From the NCBI GenBank assembly GCA_947632405.1, contig CANRPE010000016.1, positions 1-35,428 on the forward strand: a stretch of DNA of 35,428 bases, written 5' to 3'. How positions within the stretch are numbered: the first letter of the stretch is position 1; every line of letters starts with the position of its first letter. This DNA comes from an uncultured Bacilli bacterium. GTDB taxonomy: Bacteria > Bacillota_I > Bacilli_A > RF39 > UBA660. Shown here piece by piece: positions 18,671 through 27,337 of this stretch. Both the position numbers and the translations under genes were made by a program. Under the pieces are notes generated by a model, which was not told the DNA's origin, searched no databases, and saw nothing but the letters and a program-made list of their open reading frames with translations.

Positions 18671-19574
18671 AATATATCATTGTATGTAAAATTCGTTCAG
18701 TATTTTTAAAATTAACTTTAGCAACTTCATTTAATTTTTCTTTTCCATATTTCTCAACTAATTCTTCTCCAATTTTATCTACATCTTTAGATGCTCCTTT
18801 TACAAGAGGTAAAGATAAATCATCACAAATCTTATCAAATTCTTTTATAAAAATGTAGCGACTAATAATTGAAGAAGCTGCTACGGCAAGATTTTTATCT
18901 TCAGCTTTTGTCATAAATGTAATATTTCTTTGAATATTACTAATACCTTTTAAATATTCATAATATCTAGCTTCTTTAGCAAATTCATCAACAATAATAT
19001 AATCATAATTTGGTTTTAATTCATTAATTAATTGAAATAAAACTTTATTATGCATAATCGCTTTTATTTTATTCATATTAACATTTTTATCGTATTTTTC
19101 ATTATATTCTTTATTTGATAAGATAAGACTTCGATAAGGAATTTTTTTTGCAATCTCTGGAGCGATTTTTAAAATTTTTTCATCTGTTAATTTTTTAGAA
19201 TCTGTAACTCCTAACTTTTCTAAAAATTCTATATCTTCTTTTTTCACAAAGGATGCTGTAACAACAATAGGACCAAAATAATCACCTGTACCTACTTCAT
19301 CTGAACCAACAGATGAACATAGATAATAGATATTATCTTTAGGATTTTGTTTTGCATCTTTAGATTGCTCTAAAGAAACAGCCCACATTGAAGCATCTAC
19401 ATCTGCTGATGTTCCTTGAAACATAACTTTTCCAGATTCATACATTGTAATAACAGTATCTTCATCTTGAGCTTGAAAAACAACATAAGGAATAACTTTA
19501 TTTCTTCTTTTATCTTTATAATATTCAATCATTTTTTCCTTAATTTCGTCATTTACTTTAATAACAACGTTCAT
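18669..19574 (-). CDS. rnhC: Ribonuclease HIII
   Basis: Cleaves the RNA strand of RNA-DNA hybrids. N-terminal TBP-like substrate-binding domain (residues 1-75), then the RNase H fold with GSDEVGTGDYFGP (D92, E93), DSKKLT (125-130), VDEF (D196) and KAEDKNLAVAASSIISR (E225/D226). The double acidic start and the N-terminal domain separate it from RNase HII. 301 residues, normal. Transcribed leftward from its own promoter with GAGGTG before the ATG. Its neighbour cvpA is divergent; in Bacillus rnhC likewise sits beside zapA-yshB(cvpA), here without zapA. Confidence 0.96.
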   Translation of the reverse strand: MNVVIKVNDEIKEKMIEYYKDKRRNKVIPYVVFQAQDEDTVITMYESGKVMFQGTSADVDASMWAVSLEQSKDAKQNPKDNIYYLCSSVGSDEVGTGDYFGPIVVTASFVKKEDIEFLEKLGVTDSKKLTDEKILKIAPEIAKKIPYRSLILSNKEYNEKYDKNVNMNKIKAIMHNKVLFQLINELKPNYDYIIVDEFAKEARYYEYLKGISNIQRNITFMTKAEDKNLAVAASSIISRYIFIKEFDKICDDLSLPLVKGASKDVDKIGEELVEKYGKEKLNEVAKVNFKNTERILHTMIY

Positions 19575-19591
19575 ATCTACACCTCAAAAAT

Positions 19592-19599
19592 ATTATAGC
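19592..19599 (-). promoter_or_regulatory. rnhC extended -10 promoter
   Basis: On the minus strand TGCTATAAT-type element (TATAAT at 19592-19597, C at 19598, G at 19599, T at 19601 not adjoining; read 5'->3' ATGCTATAAT), 17 bases ahead of the start codon. No good -35 is visible. A plus-strand TATAAT at 19619-19624 probably serves cvpA in the divergent direction. Confidence 0.5.
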
Positions 19600-19644
19600 A
19601 TATTTTTAGGAAATAAGTTATAATTAAAATAGGAGATGACTAAC

Positions 19645-20358
19645 GTGAATATATTTGACATCATCATTATTTTACTAATTATACTATCTGGTGTTTCAGG
19701 ATTAAAACAAGGTATCTTAAAATCTTTTGTTAACTTAGTTGGAACTATTTTAGTCTATTTTATTGCTTTTAATTTAAAAGATAAGGTTGGTATTTTTTTA
19801 TGTAAAATTTTTCCATTCTTTTCATTTGATGGTTATCCAACACTTAATATTTTAGTTTATCAATTAATTTCATTTATTTTTATTGCTTCGTTTTTATTTG
19901 GAATATTTAGTTTAGTAATAAAATTAACAGGAATTATACAAAAATTTGTTGATTTAACTATTATCTTAACAATTCCATCTAAAATTTTAGGATTTATTGC
20001 AGGATTAATTGAAGGGTATATGGTAATGTTTATTATTGTTACTTTATTATTTATTCCATTTAGAAATATAGATATATATAAAAATTCAAAATTGATAAAT
20101 AGTATGGTTTATCATAGTCCAGGCTTAACAAATTCTTTAGGTGGTATTACTGATAGTTTAACAGATATTTTTGCTATTATTTCTAATGTTGATTCTAATG
20201 ATGAAAACACTAAAAACCAAGTTAATTTAGATATTATGAAAGTATTATTGAATTGTCATGTCATAACTAAAGAAGACGCACTTGCATTAATAAATATGAA
20301 AAAGTTAGATTCAGTTAAAAATATTTTGGAAGTAGTTGAAAATTATAATAGTGTGTAG
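19645..20358 (+). CDS. CvpA-family membrane protein
   Basis: Four hydrophobic helices (roughly residues 2-30, 62-92, 99-110 with a break, 115-145) followed by a soluble tail. The N-terminal pattern NIFDIIIILLIILSGVSGLKQGILKSFVNLVGT is typical of CvpA/YshB: N-x-x-D, then G-x-x-x-G-x-x-x-G/S-F. The family was named for colicin V export, but its general role in Gram-positives is unknown. I place the start at the GTG 19645 because AGGAGATGA at 19631-19639 is well spaced; the ATG at 19636 lies inside that site. About 238 residues. Adjacent divergent rnhC supports the call. Confidence 0.85.
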   Translation: MNIFDIIIILLIILSGVSGLKQGILKSFVNLVGTILVYFIAFNLKDKVGIFLCKIFPFFSFDGYPTLNILVYQLISFIFIASFLFGIFSLVIKLTGIIQKFVDLTIILTIPSKILGFIAGLIEGYMVMFIIVTLLFIPFRNIDIYKNSKLINSMVYHSPGLTNSLGGITDSLTDIFAIISNVDSNDENTKNQVNLDIMKVLLNCHVITKEDALALINMKKLDSVKNILEVVENYNSV

Positions 20359-20371
20359 ATTCATTTTTTCC

Positions 20372-20400
20372 TTGATAAAAAACAAGAAATATGTTATAAT
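20372..20400 (+). promoter_or_regulatory. Sigma factor gene promoter
   Basis: TTGATA (20372-20377), 17 bases, TATAAT (20395-20400) with TG at 20392-20393. Among the strongest promoters in the window, combining a near-consensus -35 with an extended -10. Confidence 0.85.
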
Positions 20401-20430
20401 ACAGCTAATTTAAAAAGGGGATGGGTTATT

Positions 20431-21990
20431 ATGAAAGATGCAAAAAATAAAATGCAAATACTTGAAGAAGAATTAGTTCCATTTGTTATGAAGTTAAAAA
20501 AAACATATTTAATCTATGAAGTAAATACTAAAATAATTGATAAATTATTTCATCAAGAATTAGCTAATTGTTATAAGCAATATCCTAATATTTCAATTGC
20601 TTTAATGATTTCCAAAATAAAAAAATCTTTTATAGAAAAATTAAATAATTATACTATTAAATTATTAAAGAATAATCCTCAAATACTAAATAATTATTTA
20701 AATAAAAATTTACTTGTTCAAGATAATTTACATGATAATTTAAATCAATTAAAAAAATTTGAAAAATATTTTACTTATCTAAATTATTATCCTAATATTG
20801 ATGAAATGATGGGAATAATTCAAAAAAATGAAATTTTAAATGAACTATTATCTAAAATTATTGAGCCTTTTATTAGTAATAATTCAACTGATGAATCTTG
20901 TGTTCAATTAAATAAAATTACTAATAATGAAAAATTAAACAATATTTTAGAGTGTTATTGTATTTTAAAAAATATTGATATAGAAGATATGGAAATGATT
21001 AATGAAGATTTTTCTGAAAAATCATTAAACTCTATTAAATTATACTATGATAGTTTAAATAAAAAAGTATTATCAGCTCAAGAAGAAAAAGAATTAGCTT
21101 TAAAAATTGCTAGTAGTGAAGGTAGTCAGAAACAAGCTTATATTAATGAATTTCTAGAACATAATTTAAGATTAGTTCTTCCATTTGCTAAAAAGTATGC
21201 TTATGATGATAATTTATATTTAGATACTATTCAACAAGGAAATATTGGTTTAATTGATGCTATTAATCATTATGATGTTTCTAAGAAAGTTAAATTTAGT
21301 GTTTATGCAAAATGGTGGATTAAACAAAGTATTATTAAGTATCATAAAGAAACTAGTAGAGCAATAAGATTACCAAATCATATGTGGAATAAAATTAATA
21401 AGTATAATAAAACAAAAGAAGAATTAGAATCTAAATTCAATAAAAATATTACAGATGAAGAAATAGCTGAAAGTTTAAATTGGAATAAAGAATTAATAGC
21501 TACTATTAGAAATCATAAAGGTGATAGTTATTCATTAAATATTCCTATGAATAAGGTAACAAGTTATTTTGATGATTCAGAAATAGAATTAATTGATTCA
21601 ATCGTTGATCCTAATGTAGAAGTAGAAAAAGAAGCTATTGATAAAACTTCATATGATTCTATTATGAAAATTTTTGATTTAGCTAAATTAACAGATTTAG
21701 AAAGAAAAATATTATTGTATCGAAATGGATTTTATGGTTACTATGATATGACTTTAGATGAAGTAGCCAAAGTAATTGGAATAAAGCATCATCAAGAAGT
21801 TAGTTTAATTGAACAGAGAGCTTTAACTAAGTTAAGAAATTCAAATAGTATATTTTTATTACTTGATTATACCAATAATCCTATTGCTGCTGAAGAATAT
21901 ATATATGATTGTCGAAATAAAGATAATCAGAAAAAATTAAATAAAAAATTAATATATCAACAAAAAAAACAAGTCAAAAAAGCTAATTAG
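20431..21990 (+). CDS. Divergent sigma-70 factor with long N-terminal extension
   Basis: RpoD-like in the core: region 1.2 (SIKLYYDSLNKKVLSAQEEKELA, about residue 200), region 2 (NLRLVLPFAKKYAY, LDTIQQGNIGLIDAINHYD, KFSVYAKWWIKQSI), region 3 and region 4 (LTDLERKILLYRNGFYG...TLDEVAKVIGI). Two oddities. The first 195 residues are Asn/Leu/Ile-rich helix with no motif I recognise, not acidic region 1.1. In region 4.2 the usual T-R-E-R-I-R-Q-I recognition helix reads HHQEVSLI, with a one-residue insertion, so the residues that contact the -35 are changed. It is a single gene with its own promoter and terminator, not next to dnaG. It may be an alternative sigma; I cannot exclude that it is the primary one. 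AAGGGG precedes the ATG. Confidence 0.88.
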   Translation: MKDAKNKMQILEEELVPFVMKLKKTYLIYEVNTKIIDKLFHQELANCYKQYPNISIALMISKIKKSFIEKLNNYTIKLLKNNPQILNNYLNKNLLVQDNLHDNLNQLKKFEKYFTYLNYYPNIDEMMGIIQKNEILNELLSKIIEPFISNNSTDESCVQLNKITNNEKLNNILECYCILKNIDIEDMEMINEDFSEKSLNSIKLYYDSLNKKVLSAQEEKELALKIASSEGSQKQAYINEFLEHNLRLVLPFAKKYAYDDNLYLDTIQQGNIGLIDAINHYDVSKKVKFSVYAKWWIKQSIIKYHKETSRAIRLPNHMWNKINKYNKTKEELESKFNKNITDEEIAESLNWNKELIATIRNHKGDSYSLNIPMNKVTSYFDDSEIELIDSIVDPNVEVEKEAIDKTSYDSIMKIFDLAKLTDLERKILLYRNGFYGYYDMTLDEVAKVIGIKHHQEVSLIEQRALTKLRNSNSIFLLLDYTNNPIAAEEYIYDCRNKDNQKKLNKKLIYQQKKQVKKAN

Positions 21991-21998
21991 CTATTTAA

Positions 21999-22037
21999 AA
22001 AAATGTCTTCTCAATTATGAATAGACATTTTTATTTT
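21999..22037. terminator. Bidirectional terminator, sigma gene / yigZ
   Basis: AAAAATGTCT (21999-22008) and AGACATTTTT (22023-22032), 14-base loop, A-run and T-run on opposite sides; lies between convergent genes and covers the yigZ stop. Confidence 0.75.
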
Positions 22038-22609
22038 GAAGATTCAATATAATCACTTTTAATAATTTGATAATTATATTTTATTAATTTATTTAAACTA
22101 TTATCATCAATTAAAACTCTATATTTTATATTTTCTGTAAATTCTTGATTTAATATAGTAGAATCTTTTAATAAATAATCAATTTGTTTTTGTTCAGAAT
22201 AAGTAAAGGTTAGATCAATTATTTTTCCAGAAATTAATTTACAAATTTTTGAAGATTTTAAAGCTTCCTTAATACTTTTTGTATATGCTCTTACTAAACC
22301 ACTTGCTCCTAATTTAATTCCTCCAAAATATCTAACAACAACAGCTAAAATCTTATTCATATCTTCTTTTTCTAAAACATTTAATATTGGTATACCAGCA
22401 GTACCACTAGGTTCTTTATCATCATTAGAATGTTTTTGTTGATTTAAAATATAGGCATAACAATAATGGGTTGCTTTAGGATATTTAATTTTTACACTAT
22501 CTAATTTTTGTTGAATATCTTCGATATTATCAATTTTATATAAAAGAGTAATAAATTTAGAATTTTTAATTATTATTTCATTTTCAGTATCTGTTGTTAT
22601 GGTATTCAT
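22031..22609 (-). CDS. yigZ: YigZ/YvyE, IMPACT-family protein
   Basis: IMPACT-family protein linked in other organisms to translation control; the bacterial role is not settled. Family marks: KNSKFITLLYKI near the N-terminus, YPKATHYCYAY (about 44-54), SNDDKEPSGTAGIPILNVL and VVVRYFGGIKLGASGLVRAYT. The C-terminal ferredoxin-like domain is present but weakly conserved. 192 residues, a little under the usual 200-215. The minus-strand start follows GTGGTGAT, with TATAAT (22626-22631 on the plus strand) about 17 bases further upstream. It is divergent from the ABC transporter operon. Confidence 0.93.
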   Translation of the reverse strand: MNTITTDTENEIIIKNSKFITLLYKIDNIEDIQQKLDSVKIKYPKATHYCYAYILNQQKHSNDDKEPSGTAGIPILNVLEKEDMNKILAVVVRYFGGIKLGASGLVRAYTKSIKEALKSSKICKLISGKIIDLTFTYSEQKQIDYLLKDSTILNQEFTENIKYRVLIDDNSLNKLIKYNYQIIKSDYIESSK

Positions 22610-22671
22610 CTATATCACCACTTTTATTATAGCGGATAACCTAAAAAAAAGCTATGTATAATCTAAAGATA

Positions 22672-22680
22672 TGATATAAT
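22672..22680 (+). promoter_or_regulatory. ABC exporter operon promoter
   Basis: Extended -10 TGATATAAT 25 bases before the start codon; no good -35. The opposing yigZ -10 is some 45 bases to the left, forming a compact divergent promoter region. Confidence 0.55.
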
Positions 22681-22705
22681 AAGATAAGTTAGAAAGGAGA
22701 ATCTT

Positions 22706-23413
22706 ATGGCTAAAGTTTATCGACTAGAAAACATATATAAAACTTATCCTTTTAATGATCATGCAATTCATGCATTAGAAGATATTGATTTAAATATAGA
22801 AGAAGGTGAAATTGTTGTTATATTAGGACCAAGTGGCTCTGGTAAATCAACTTTACTTAATTTGCTTTCTGGATTAGATTATCCAACTAGAGGAAAACTA
22901 TATTATTATGATAATAAATTAACTAATTATAATGATGAAAAATTATGTGAATATCGTCGTAATCATTTAGGATTTATTTTTCAAAGTTATCATTTAATTT
23001 CTAATTTAACAGTTGAAGAAAATATTATCTTAGGTAAAAAGTTATCTCATAATCCATTAGATATTGATGAAGTATTAAAAGCTGTTGAGTTAGATCAACA
23101 AAAATATAAGTATCCTTATCAGTTATCTGGTGGTCAAATGCAACGAGTTGCGATTGCTAGAAGTTTAGTAAAAAATCCAGAAGTTTTATTTTGTGATGAA
23201 CCAACGGGAGCTTTAGATGAAAAAACAGGAAAAAAAGTATTAAAATTACTTCAAAATATTAATAAAAAATACAAAACAACAATGATTATTGTAACTCATA
23301 ATCCTTCAATTGCTGATATTGCAAATACAGTAATTAGGATGAATAGTGGTAAAATTGAAACTATTATTAAAAATAAAACAATCAAAGATGCAAAAGATTT
23401 GAGGTGGGCTTAA
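22706..23413 (+). CDS. ABC transporter ATPase 1 (LolD/MacB type)
   Basis: ATP-binding subunit of an FtsX-type (mechanotransmission) ABC system. Walker A GPSGSGKS at residues 41-48, Q-loop in FIFQSYHL, signature LSGGQ at 140-144, Walker B LFCDEPTGALD (161-171), H-loop THNP. 235 residues. AAAGGAG before the ATG. Its stop overlaps the permease start by one base (TAATG). It is a close paralogue of the ATPase at 25974-26678, even sharing the C-terminal D/E-x-x-W-A/G ending. Substrate unknown; such systems export peptides or lipoproteins or act in antimicrobial peptide resistance, and no sensor kinase pair sits here. Confidence 0.95.
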   Translation: MAKVYRLENIYKTYPFNDHAIHALEDIDLNIEEGEIVVILGPSGSGKSTLLNLLSGLDYPTRGKLYYYDNKLTNYNDEKLCEYRRNHLGFIFQSYHLISNLTVEENIILGKKLSHNPLDIDEVLKAVELDQQKYKYPYQLSGGQMQRVAIARSLVKNPEVLFCDEPTGALDEKTGKKVLKLLQNINKKYKTTMIIVTHNPSIADIANTVIRMNSGKIETIIKNKTIKDAKDLRWA

Positions 23414-25965
23414 TGAGATTACTATTTCTTAATGCACTTAAAGGTTTAAAAAGAAAGAAAGTTCAAATGCTATGCATTATTTTTATGGTTATGTTGTCAA
23501 CAGGAATTTATGCTGCAATGTCAATGGCTTTAGATTGTATGGAAGATAGTTACTATAACTATTTAGAAAATCAAAATGTAGAATATTTAAGTGTTGATGT
23601 AAATATTAATTATAGTAAAGATATTAGTCAAGGACAGATTAATAAATTATTAGAAAAAAATTTGACGGCTGAAGAAAGAAATATTATTTTAATTTATCAA
23701 AATGCTTTGAAGATGAATTTAGCAAGTCAAAATAATCCCCTAAATATATCATCTTTTATTTTACAAGTAGAATCTATTTTTACAAAATATGATATCTTAT
23801 TAGATATAAAAAAAGAAAAATTAGATGCTTTCAAAGAAGAATATAAATACGATTATGAACTTGATTGTAGTAAAACTTTAAAAGAAGATAAAACATATTT
23901 AAAATTAATTCCCTATAGTCAAGATAAAAAAATAAATAAAGCTTATTTATTAGAGGGAAAATTACCAACAGAAGCTAATGAAATTACAATGATGCCTAAA
24001 TATGCTAAACTTCATCATATTAAAATAGGTGATTATTATAAAATAGATAATCAAAAATATAAGGTAGTAGGCTTCACTTATGCTCCTGATTATATTTATC
24101 CTTTAATTTCTTTTTCTGTTCCTGTATTTGATGAAAGTACTAATAATGTAATTTATATAAATCAAGATAATTATAAAGATATTATAGGTACAGAAGAAAA
24201 AACTTTTTCTATTGTCTATCATGATAAAAATGTTAAAAGAGAATTTGAAATTACAGATACAGTCAAAGAAAAATATAGTGATACTAGTATGTTAAAGATT
24301 TTAAATAATAACCAAATTACGATGAGTCCATTTACTATTACAAGACTTGGTAGAATTTCAGCACTTCAATTAGAATTTGCAACTGATCGTTTATTTGCTC
24401 AATATTTTCTATACTTATTGCTTACTATTTCTGTTGTAGTTATTACAATTATTACTAAAAAACGAATAGATGATGAAAAATTACAAATAGGAGTTTTAAA
24501 ATCACTAGGGTATAGTCGCTTTAGTATTGCTATTAGTTATTTAACATATCCAATTGTTGGTTCAATTATTGGGGGAGTTTTAGGTTATCTTATTGGAATT
24601 ATCTTTTATCAATATATTGCACAAATATATGTTAGTTATTTTGTAATTCCTTTAACTTCATTAGCAGTTAGTATTAAATATCTTAAAAGTTGTATTTTAA
24701 TTCCTCTTATTTTCTTATCAGTATTATGTTATTTTGTAGCTATTTTTATGCTTAGGAAAAAACCAATTGCATTACTAAAAGAAGGAAGTAATTTAAAAGT
24801 AAATTTATTTAGTAAAATAGTTAATAAAATTACATGTAAATTTCCATTTAAGTATAGATTTAAATATAGTTTAGCACTTCGATCAATTCCTAAACTTTTA
24901 ATAGTTGCTCTTACATCTTTTGCAACGGGAATGTTAATTGTTTTAACTTTAATTGGTATGGATTTAATGAGTGATGTATTAAATCATTCATTTCAAGGAA
25001 TGAAGTATGATTATTTAGTAATTATGAATTATTTAGAAAGTGAGAAAATTGATACTACTAGTGATTATGTTTTATCATCATCTCTTAAATTAGATAAAAT
25101 AACAACTCCAGAGGGAAAAACTAAAAATATGAATAAAGAAGATATTACAGTTTCAATTACTGGAATAGATTTAGATGCAAAATATATTGACATTTTAAAT
25201 AAAGATAATAAAGATCTTAAAAATAAATTAGAAGATAAAAATGGAATTATTATTAATTCTAATATGCAAGAATTATATAATTTAAAAATAGGTGATACTT
25301 TAACTTTTAAGGTAGATAACTCAACAATAATTGAATATAAAATTATAGATATAGCAGAAGAATATATGAATATTTCTGGCTATGTTAATAGAGATGAATA
25401 TAGTAAAAAAATAGGTTTTTCAAAACCAGTATATACATTTTTATATTCAAAGAATAAAGACTTTGCTAATATGAAAAATTTAGATTCTACTACAGTAGAT
25501 AAAGTAGCAACAGTAATTAATTTTAAAGATTTAAAAAATAGTATAAGTAAACAATTAGATAAATATAATGCTAGTATTTATGTGGTTATTATATTTGCTT
25601 CAATTATGGCTTTTGTTATTATTTTAGTAATTGCTAATATTATTGTTGAAGAAAATAAAAAGACAATTTCTTTAATGAAAGTTATGGGATATAAAAATAA
25701 AGAAGTTTCATCGATTGTTTTAAATATTTATACACCAATCATTATTATTTCTTACTTACTTAGTATTCCTGCTATGATAAAATTTTTACAAAAAGTAATA
25801 GCAGTTCTATCAAGTGATACAGAGATGGTAATTCCAATTACTTTATCATTTTCTAAAGCTATTATTGGCTTAATTGGTTTATTAGTTGCATATTATATTG
25901 CATTATTAATCTGTAGAAAAGTTTTAAATAAAATTCCTTTAGCAGTAGCTTTAAAAAGAGAGTAG
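23413..25965 (+). CDS. FtsX-type ABC transporter permease, double domain
   Basis: 850 residues with two FtsX modules. Helix 1 at about 18-40, a large extracytoplasmic domain to about 330, three helices with the FtsX coupling region (about 333-455, ending KKPIALLKEGS), another helix at 490-515, a second outer domain (about 516-715), and three terminal helices ending in KIPLAVALKRE. The VLKSLGYS and LMKVMGYK segments are the paired cytoplasmic coupling helices. The ATG at 23413 is chosen because GAGGTGGG at 23401-23408 precedes it; a GTG at 23404 lies inside that site. One polypeptide thus supplies both membrane halves, fitting two ATPase genes on either side. Substrate unknown. Confidence 0.93.
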   Translation: MRLLFLNALKGLKRKKVQMLCIIFMVMLSTGIYAAMSMALDCMEDSYYNYLENQNVEYLSVDVNINYSKDISQGQINKLLEKNLTAEERNIILIYQNALKMNLASQNNPLNISSFILQVESIFTKYDILLDIKKEKLDAFKEEYKYDYELDCSKTLKEDKTYLKLIPYSQDKKINKAYLLEGKLPTEANEITMMPKYAKLHHIKIGDYYKIDNQKYKVVGFTYAPDYIYPLISFSVPVFDESTNNVIYINQDNYKDIIGTEEKTFSIVYHDKNVKREFEITDTVKEKYSDTSMLKILNNNQITMSPFTITRLGRISALQLEFATDRLFAQYFLYLLLTISVVVITIITKKRIDDEKLQIGVLKSLGYSRFSIAISYLTYPIVGSIIGGVLGYLIGIIFYQYIAQIYVSYFVIPLTSLAVSIKYLKSCILIPLIFLSVLCYFVAIFMLRKKPIALLKEGSNLKVNLFSKIVNKITCKFPFKYRFKYSLALRSIPKLLIVALTSFATGMLIVLTLIGMDLMSDVLNHSFQGMKYDYLVIMNYLESEKIDTTSDYVLSSSLKLDKITTPEGKTKNMNKEDITVSITGIDLDAKYIDILNKDNKDLKNKLEDKNGIIINSNMQELYNLKIGDTLTFKVDNSTIIEYKIIDIAEEYMNISGYVNRDEYSKKIGFSKPVYTFLYSKNKDFANMKNLDSTTVDKVATVINFKDLKNSISKQLDKYNASIYVVIIFASIMAFVIILVIANIIVEENKKTISLMKVMGYKNKEVSSIVLNIYTPIIIISYLLSIPAMIKFLQKVIAVLSSDTEMVIPITLSFSKAIIGLIGLLVAYYIALLICRKVLNKIPLAVALKRE

Positions 25966-25973
25966 GTGTAAAA

Positions 25974-26678
25974 ATGGAATTTATGAAATTAGAACATATT
26001 GTTAAAAAATATAAATTGGGTACTGAGGAAACTATAGCTTTAGATAATGTTTCGTTAGAATTAGAAACAGGAGAAATAATTGTTATATTAGGACCAAGTG
26101 GTTCTGGAAAAACAACTCTTTTAAATTGTATGTCTGGTTTGGAAAAAATAACAAGTGGTAAGATTTTTTATCAAGGAAAAGATATTTCTAAATATAGTGA
26201 TCGAAAGATAACAAAGTTTAGAAAGAAAAATATTGGTTTTATATTTCAAAATTATCATTTACTTGAAAATTTAAATGTATATGAAAATATTTTAGTAGGA
26301 GCAAATTTAGGTAAAAATAAAAAAAATATTGACGATATTATTGAAACAGTAGGTTTAAAAAATCATCAAAAGAAATATATTCATCAATTATCAGGTGGAG
26401 AACAACAAAGAGTATCAATTGCTCGTGCTATTGCTAAAAATGCTAATATTATGTTTTGTGATGAACCAACGGGAGCTTTAGATGAAAAAACAGGCAAAAA
26501 AGTATTAACAGCCTTAGTTAAAGTTAATCAAAAATATCATACAACAATGGTTATTATTACTCATAATCCAGGAATTCAATATATTGGAGATAGAATTATT
26601 AAGATGAATAGTGGAAAAATTATTAGTTGTGAAAAAAATAATCAAAAAATGAATCCAAATGAGATTCCTTGGGGTTAA
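25974..26678 (+). CDS. ABC transporter ATPase 2 (LolD/MacB type)
   Basis: Second ATPase of the same operon. Walker A GPSGSGKT at residues 40-47, signature LSGGE at 139-143 (Q to E relative to ATPase 1), Walker B MFCDEPTGALD, H-loop THNP. 234 residues. AGGTG precedes the ATG at five bases; an ATG at 25983 is a possible alternative. The Walker B region shares 54 of 55 bases with ATPase 1, pointing to recent duplication or gene conversion. The two ATPases probably form a heterodimer on the single permease, although each could be used in different settings. A terminator follows directly. Confidence 0.95.
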   Translation: MEFMKLEHIVKKYKLGTEETIALDNVSLELETGEIIVILGPSGSGKTTLLNCMSGLEKITSGKIFYQGKDISKYSDRKITKFRKKNIGFIFQNYHLLENLNVYENILVGANLGKNKKNIDDIIETVGLKNHQKKYIHQLSGGEQQRVSIARAIAKNANIMFCDEPTGALDEKTGKKVLTALVKVNQKYHTTMVIITHNPGIQYIGDRIIKMNSGKIISCEKNNQKMNPNEIPWG

Positions 26679-26679
26679 G

Positions 26680-26704
26680 AAATTACACTTTGGTGTAATT
26701 TTTT
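26680..26704 (+). terminator. ABC operon terminator
   Basis: AAATTACAC, loop TTTG, GTGTAATTT and further Ts, two bases after the stop. Confidence 0.88.
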
Positions 26705-26705
26705 C

Positions 26706-26733
26706 TTGCAAAAATCTAAAATTGTGTTAAAAT
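26706..26733 (+). promoter_or_regulatory. Promoter of the orphan 167-residue gene
   Basis: TTGCAA (26706-26711), 16 bases, TAAAAT (26728-26733) with TG at 26725-26726. Same design as the ftsK promoter. Confidence 0.65.
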
Positions 26734-26762
26734 ATACACTGATTTAGGGGAGGTATATAATT

Positions 26763-27266
26763 ATGTACAAAATTAGTCAAGTTTTAGAAAATGTTGCAAA
26801 ATATGGTAATTGTGTAGTGTATAAATCTCATCATAATAATAAAAGAGCTAATCAATTTTATGAATTTATTGTAAATTCAGAAGGTGATTTAGTATTTCGT
26901 AATGGTTTAGCTATATTTGATCAAGAATTTTTTGATGGTAAAATCAAAAATAAAGATGCAAGAGTTGTGCAAACTATATTAGCAGATAAGGATAATGTTA
27001 TTTCTTTAGCAACTGCTATTAATAATCTTTTTTCTTATTCACTATACGATTCATATAAGGGAGAATATATATGTATTACAGCAGATAAAATGAGAAAGTA
27101 TCCAAAATCTAATAAGGCAACATGTATATTATATAAAACTATTTGTAAAGAATTTGGTATTAGTGATGATTTTAGTTCTTTAGATGAGATAGTTTCTAGT
27201 ATGGATCAAGCAGTTGCAAAATTAGATTGTAAATTATTAAAAAAAGAAATTCAAAAGCAAAAATAA
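26763..27266 (+). CDS. Unrecognised 167-residue cytoplasmic protein
   Basis: I do not recognise a family. No signal peptide or membrane helix. The N-terminal half is mixed alpha/beta (YGNCVVYKSHHNNKRANQFY, EGDLVFRNGLAIFDQEFFDG), the middle has VVQTILADKDNVISLATAINNLF, and the end is basic helix (KLLKKEIQKQK). Codon use resembles the neighbours, so nothing suggests recent transfer. It has its own promoter, a GGGGAGG ribosome binding site (26747-26753) and its own terminator, so it is a single-gene unit between the ABC operon and an AI-2E-type permease. Function cannot be inferred from context. Confidence 0.8.
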   Translation: MYKISQVLENVAKYGNCVVYKSHHNNKRANQFYEFIVNSEGDLVFRNGLAIFDQEFFDGKIKNKDARVVQTILADKDNVISLATAINNLFSYSLYDSYKGEYICITADKMRKYPKSNKATCILYKTICKEFGISDDFSSLDEIVSSMDQAVAKLDCKLLKKEIQKQK

Positions 27267-27282
27267 CTCTTGCTTTTTTTTT
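27253..27282 (+). terminator. Terminator after the orphan gene
   Basis: AAAAGCAA, nine-base loop containing the stop codon, TTGCTTTT and five more Ts. Confidence 0.85.
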
Positions 27283-27310
27283 AAATTTTACTAGTAAATA
27301 TTTTTGATTA

Positions 27311-27319
27311 TGCTATAAT
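27311..27319 (+). promoter_or_regulatory. Extended -10 promoter of the AI-2E-type permease gene
   Basis: TGCTATAAT, 18 bases before the GTG start; no clear -35. Confidence 0.55.
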
Positions 27320-27337
27320 GATAATAGGTGATATATA

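Noticed and set aside
21978-21993. Palindrome AGCTAATTAGCT at the end of the sigma gene as an operator
   Set aside because: It covers the last codons and stop, and short A/T-rich palindromes are expected by chance here; the real terminator lies just downstream.
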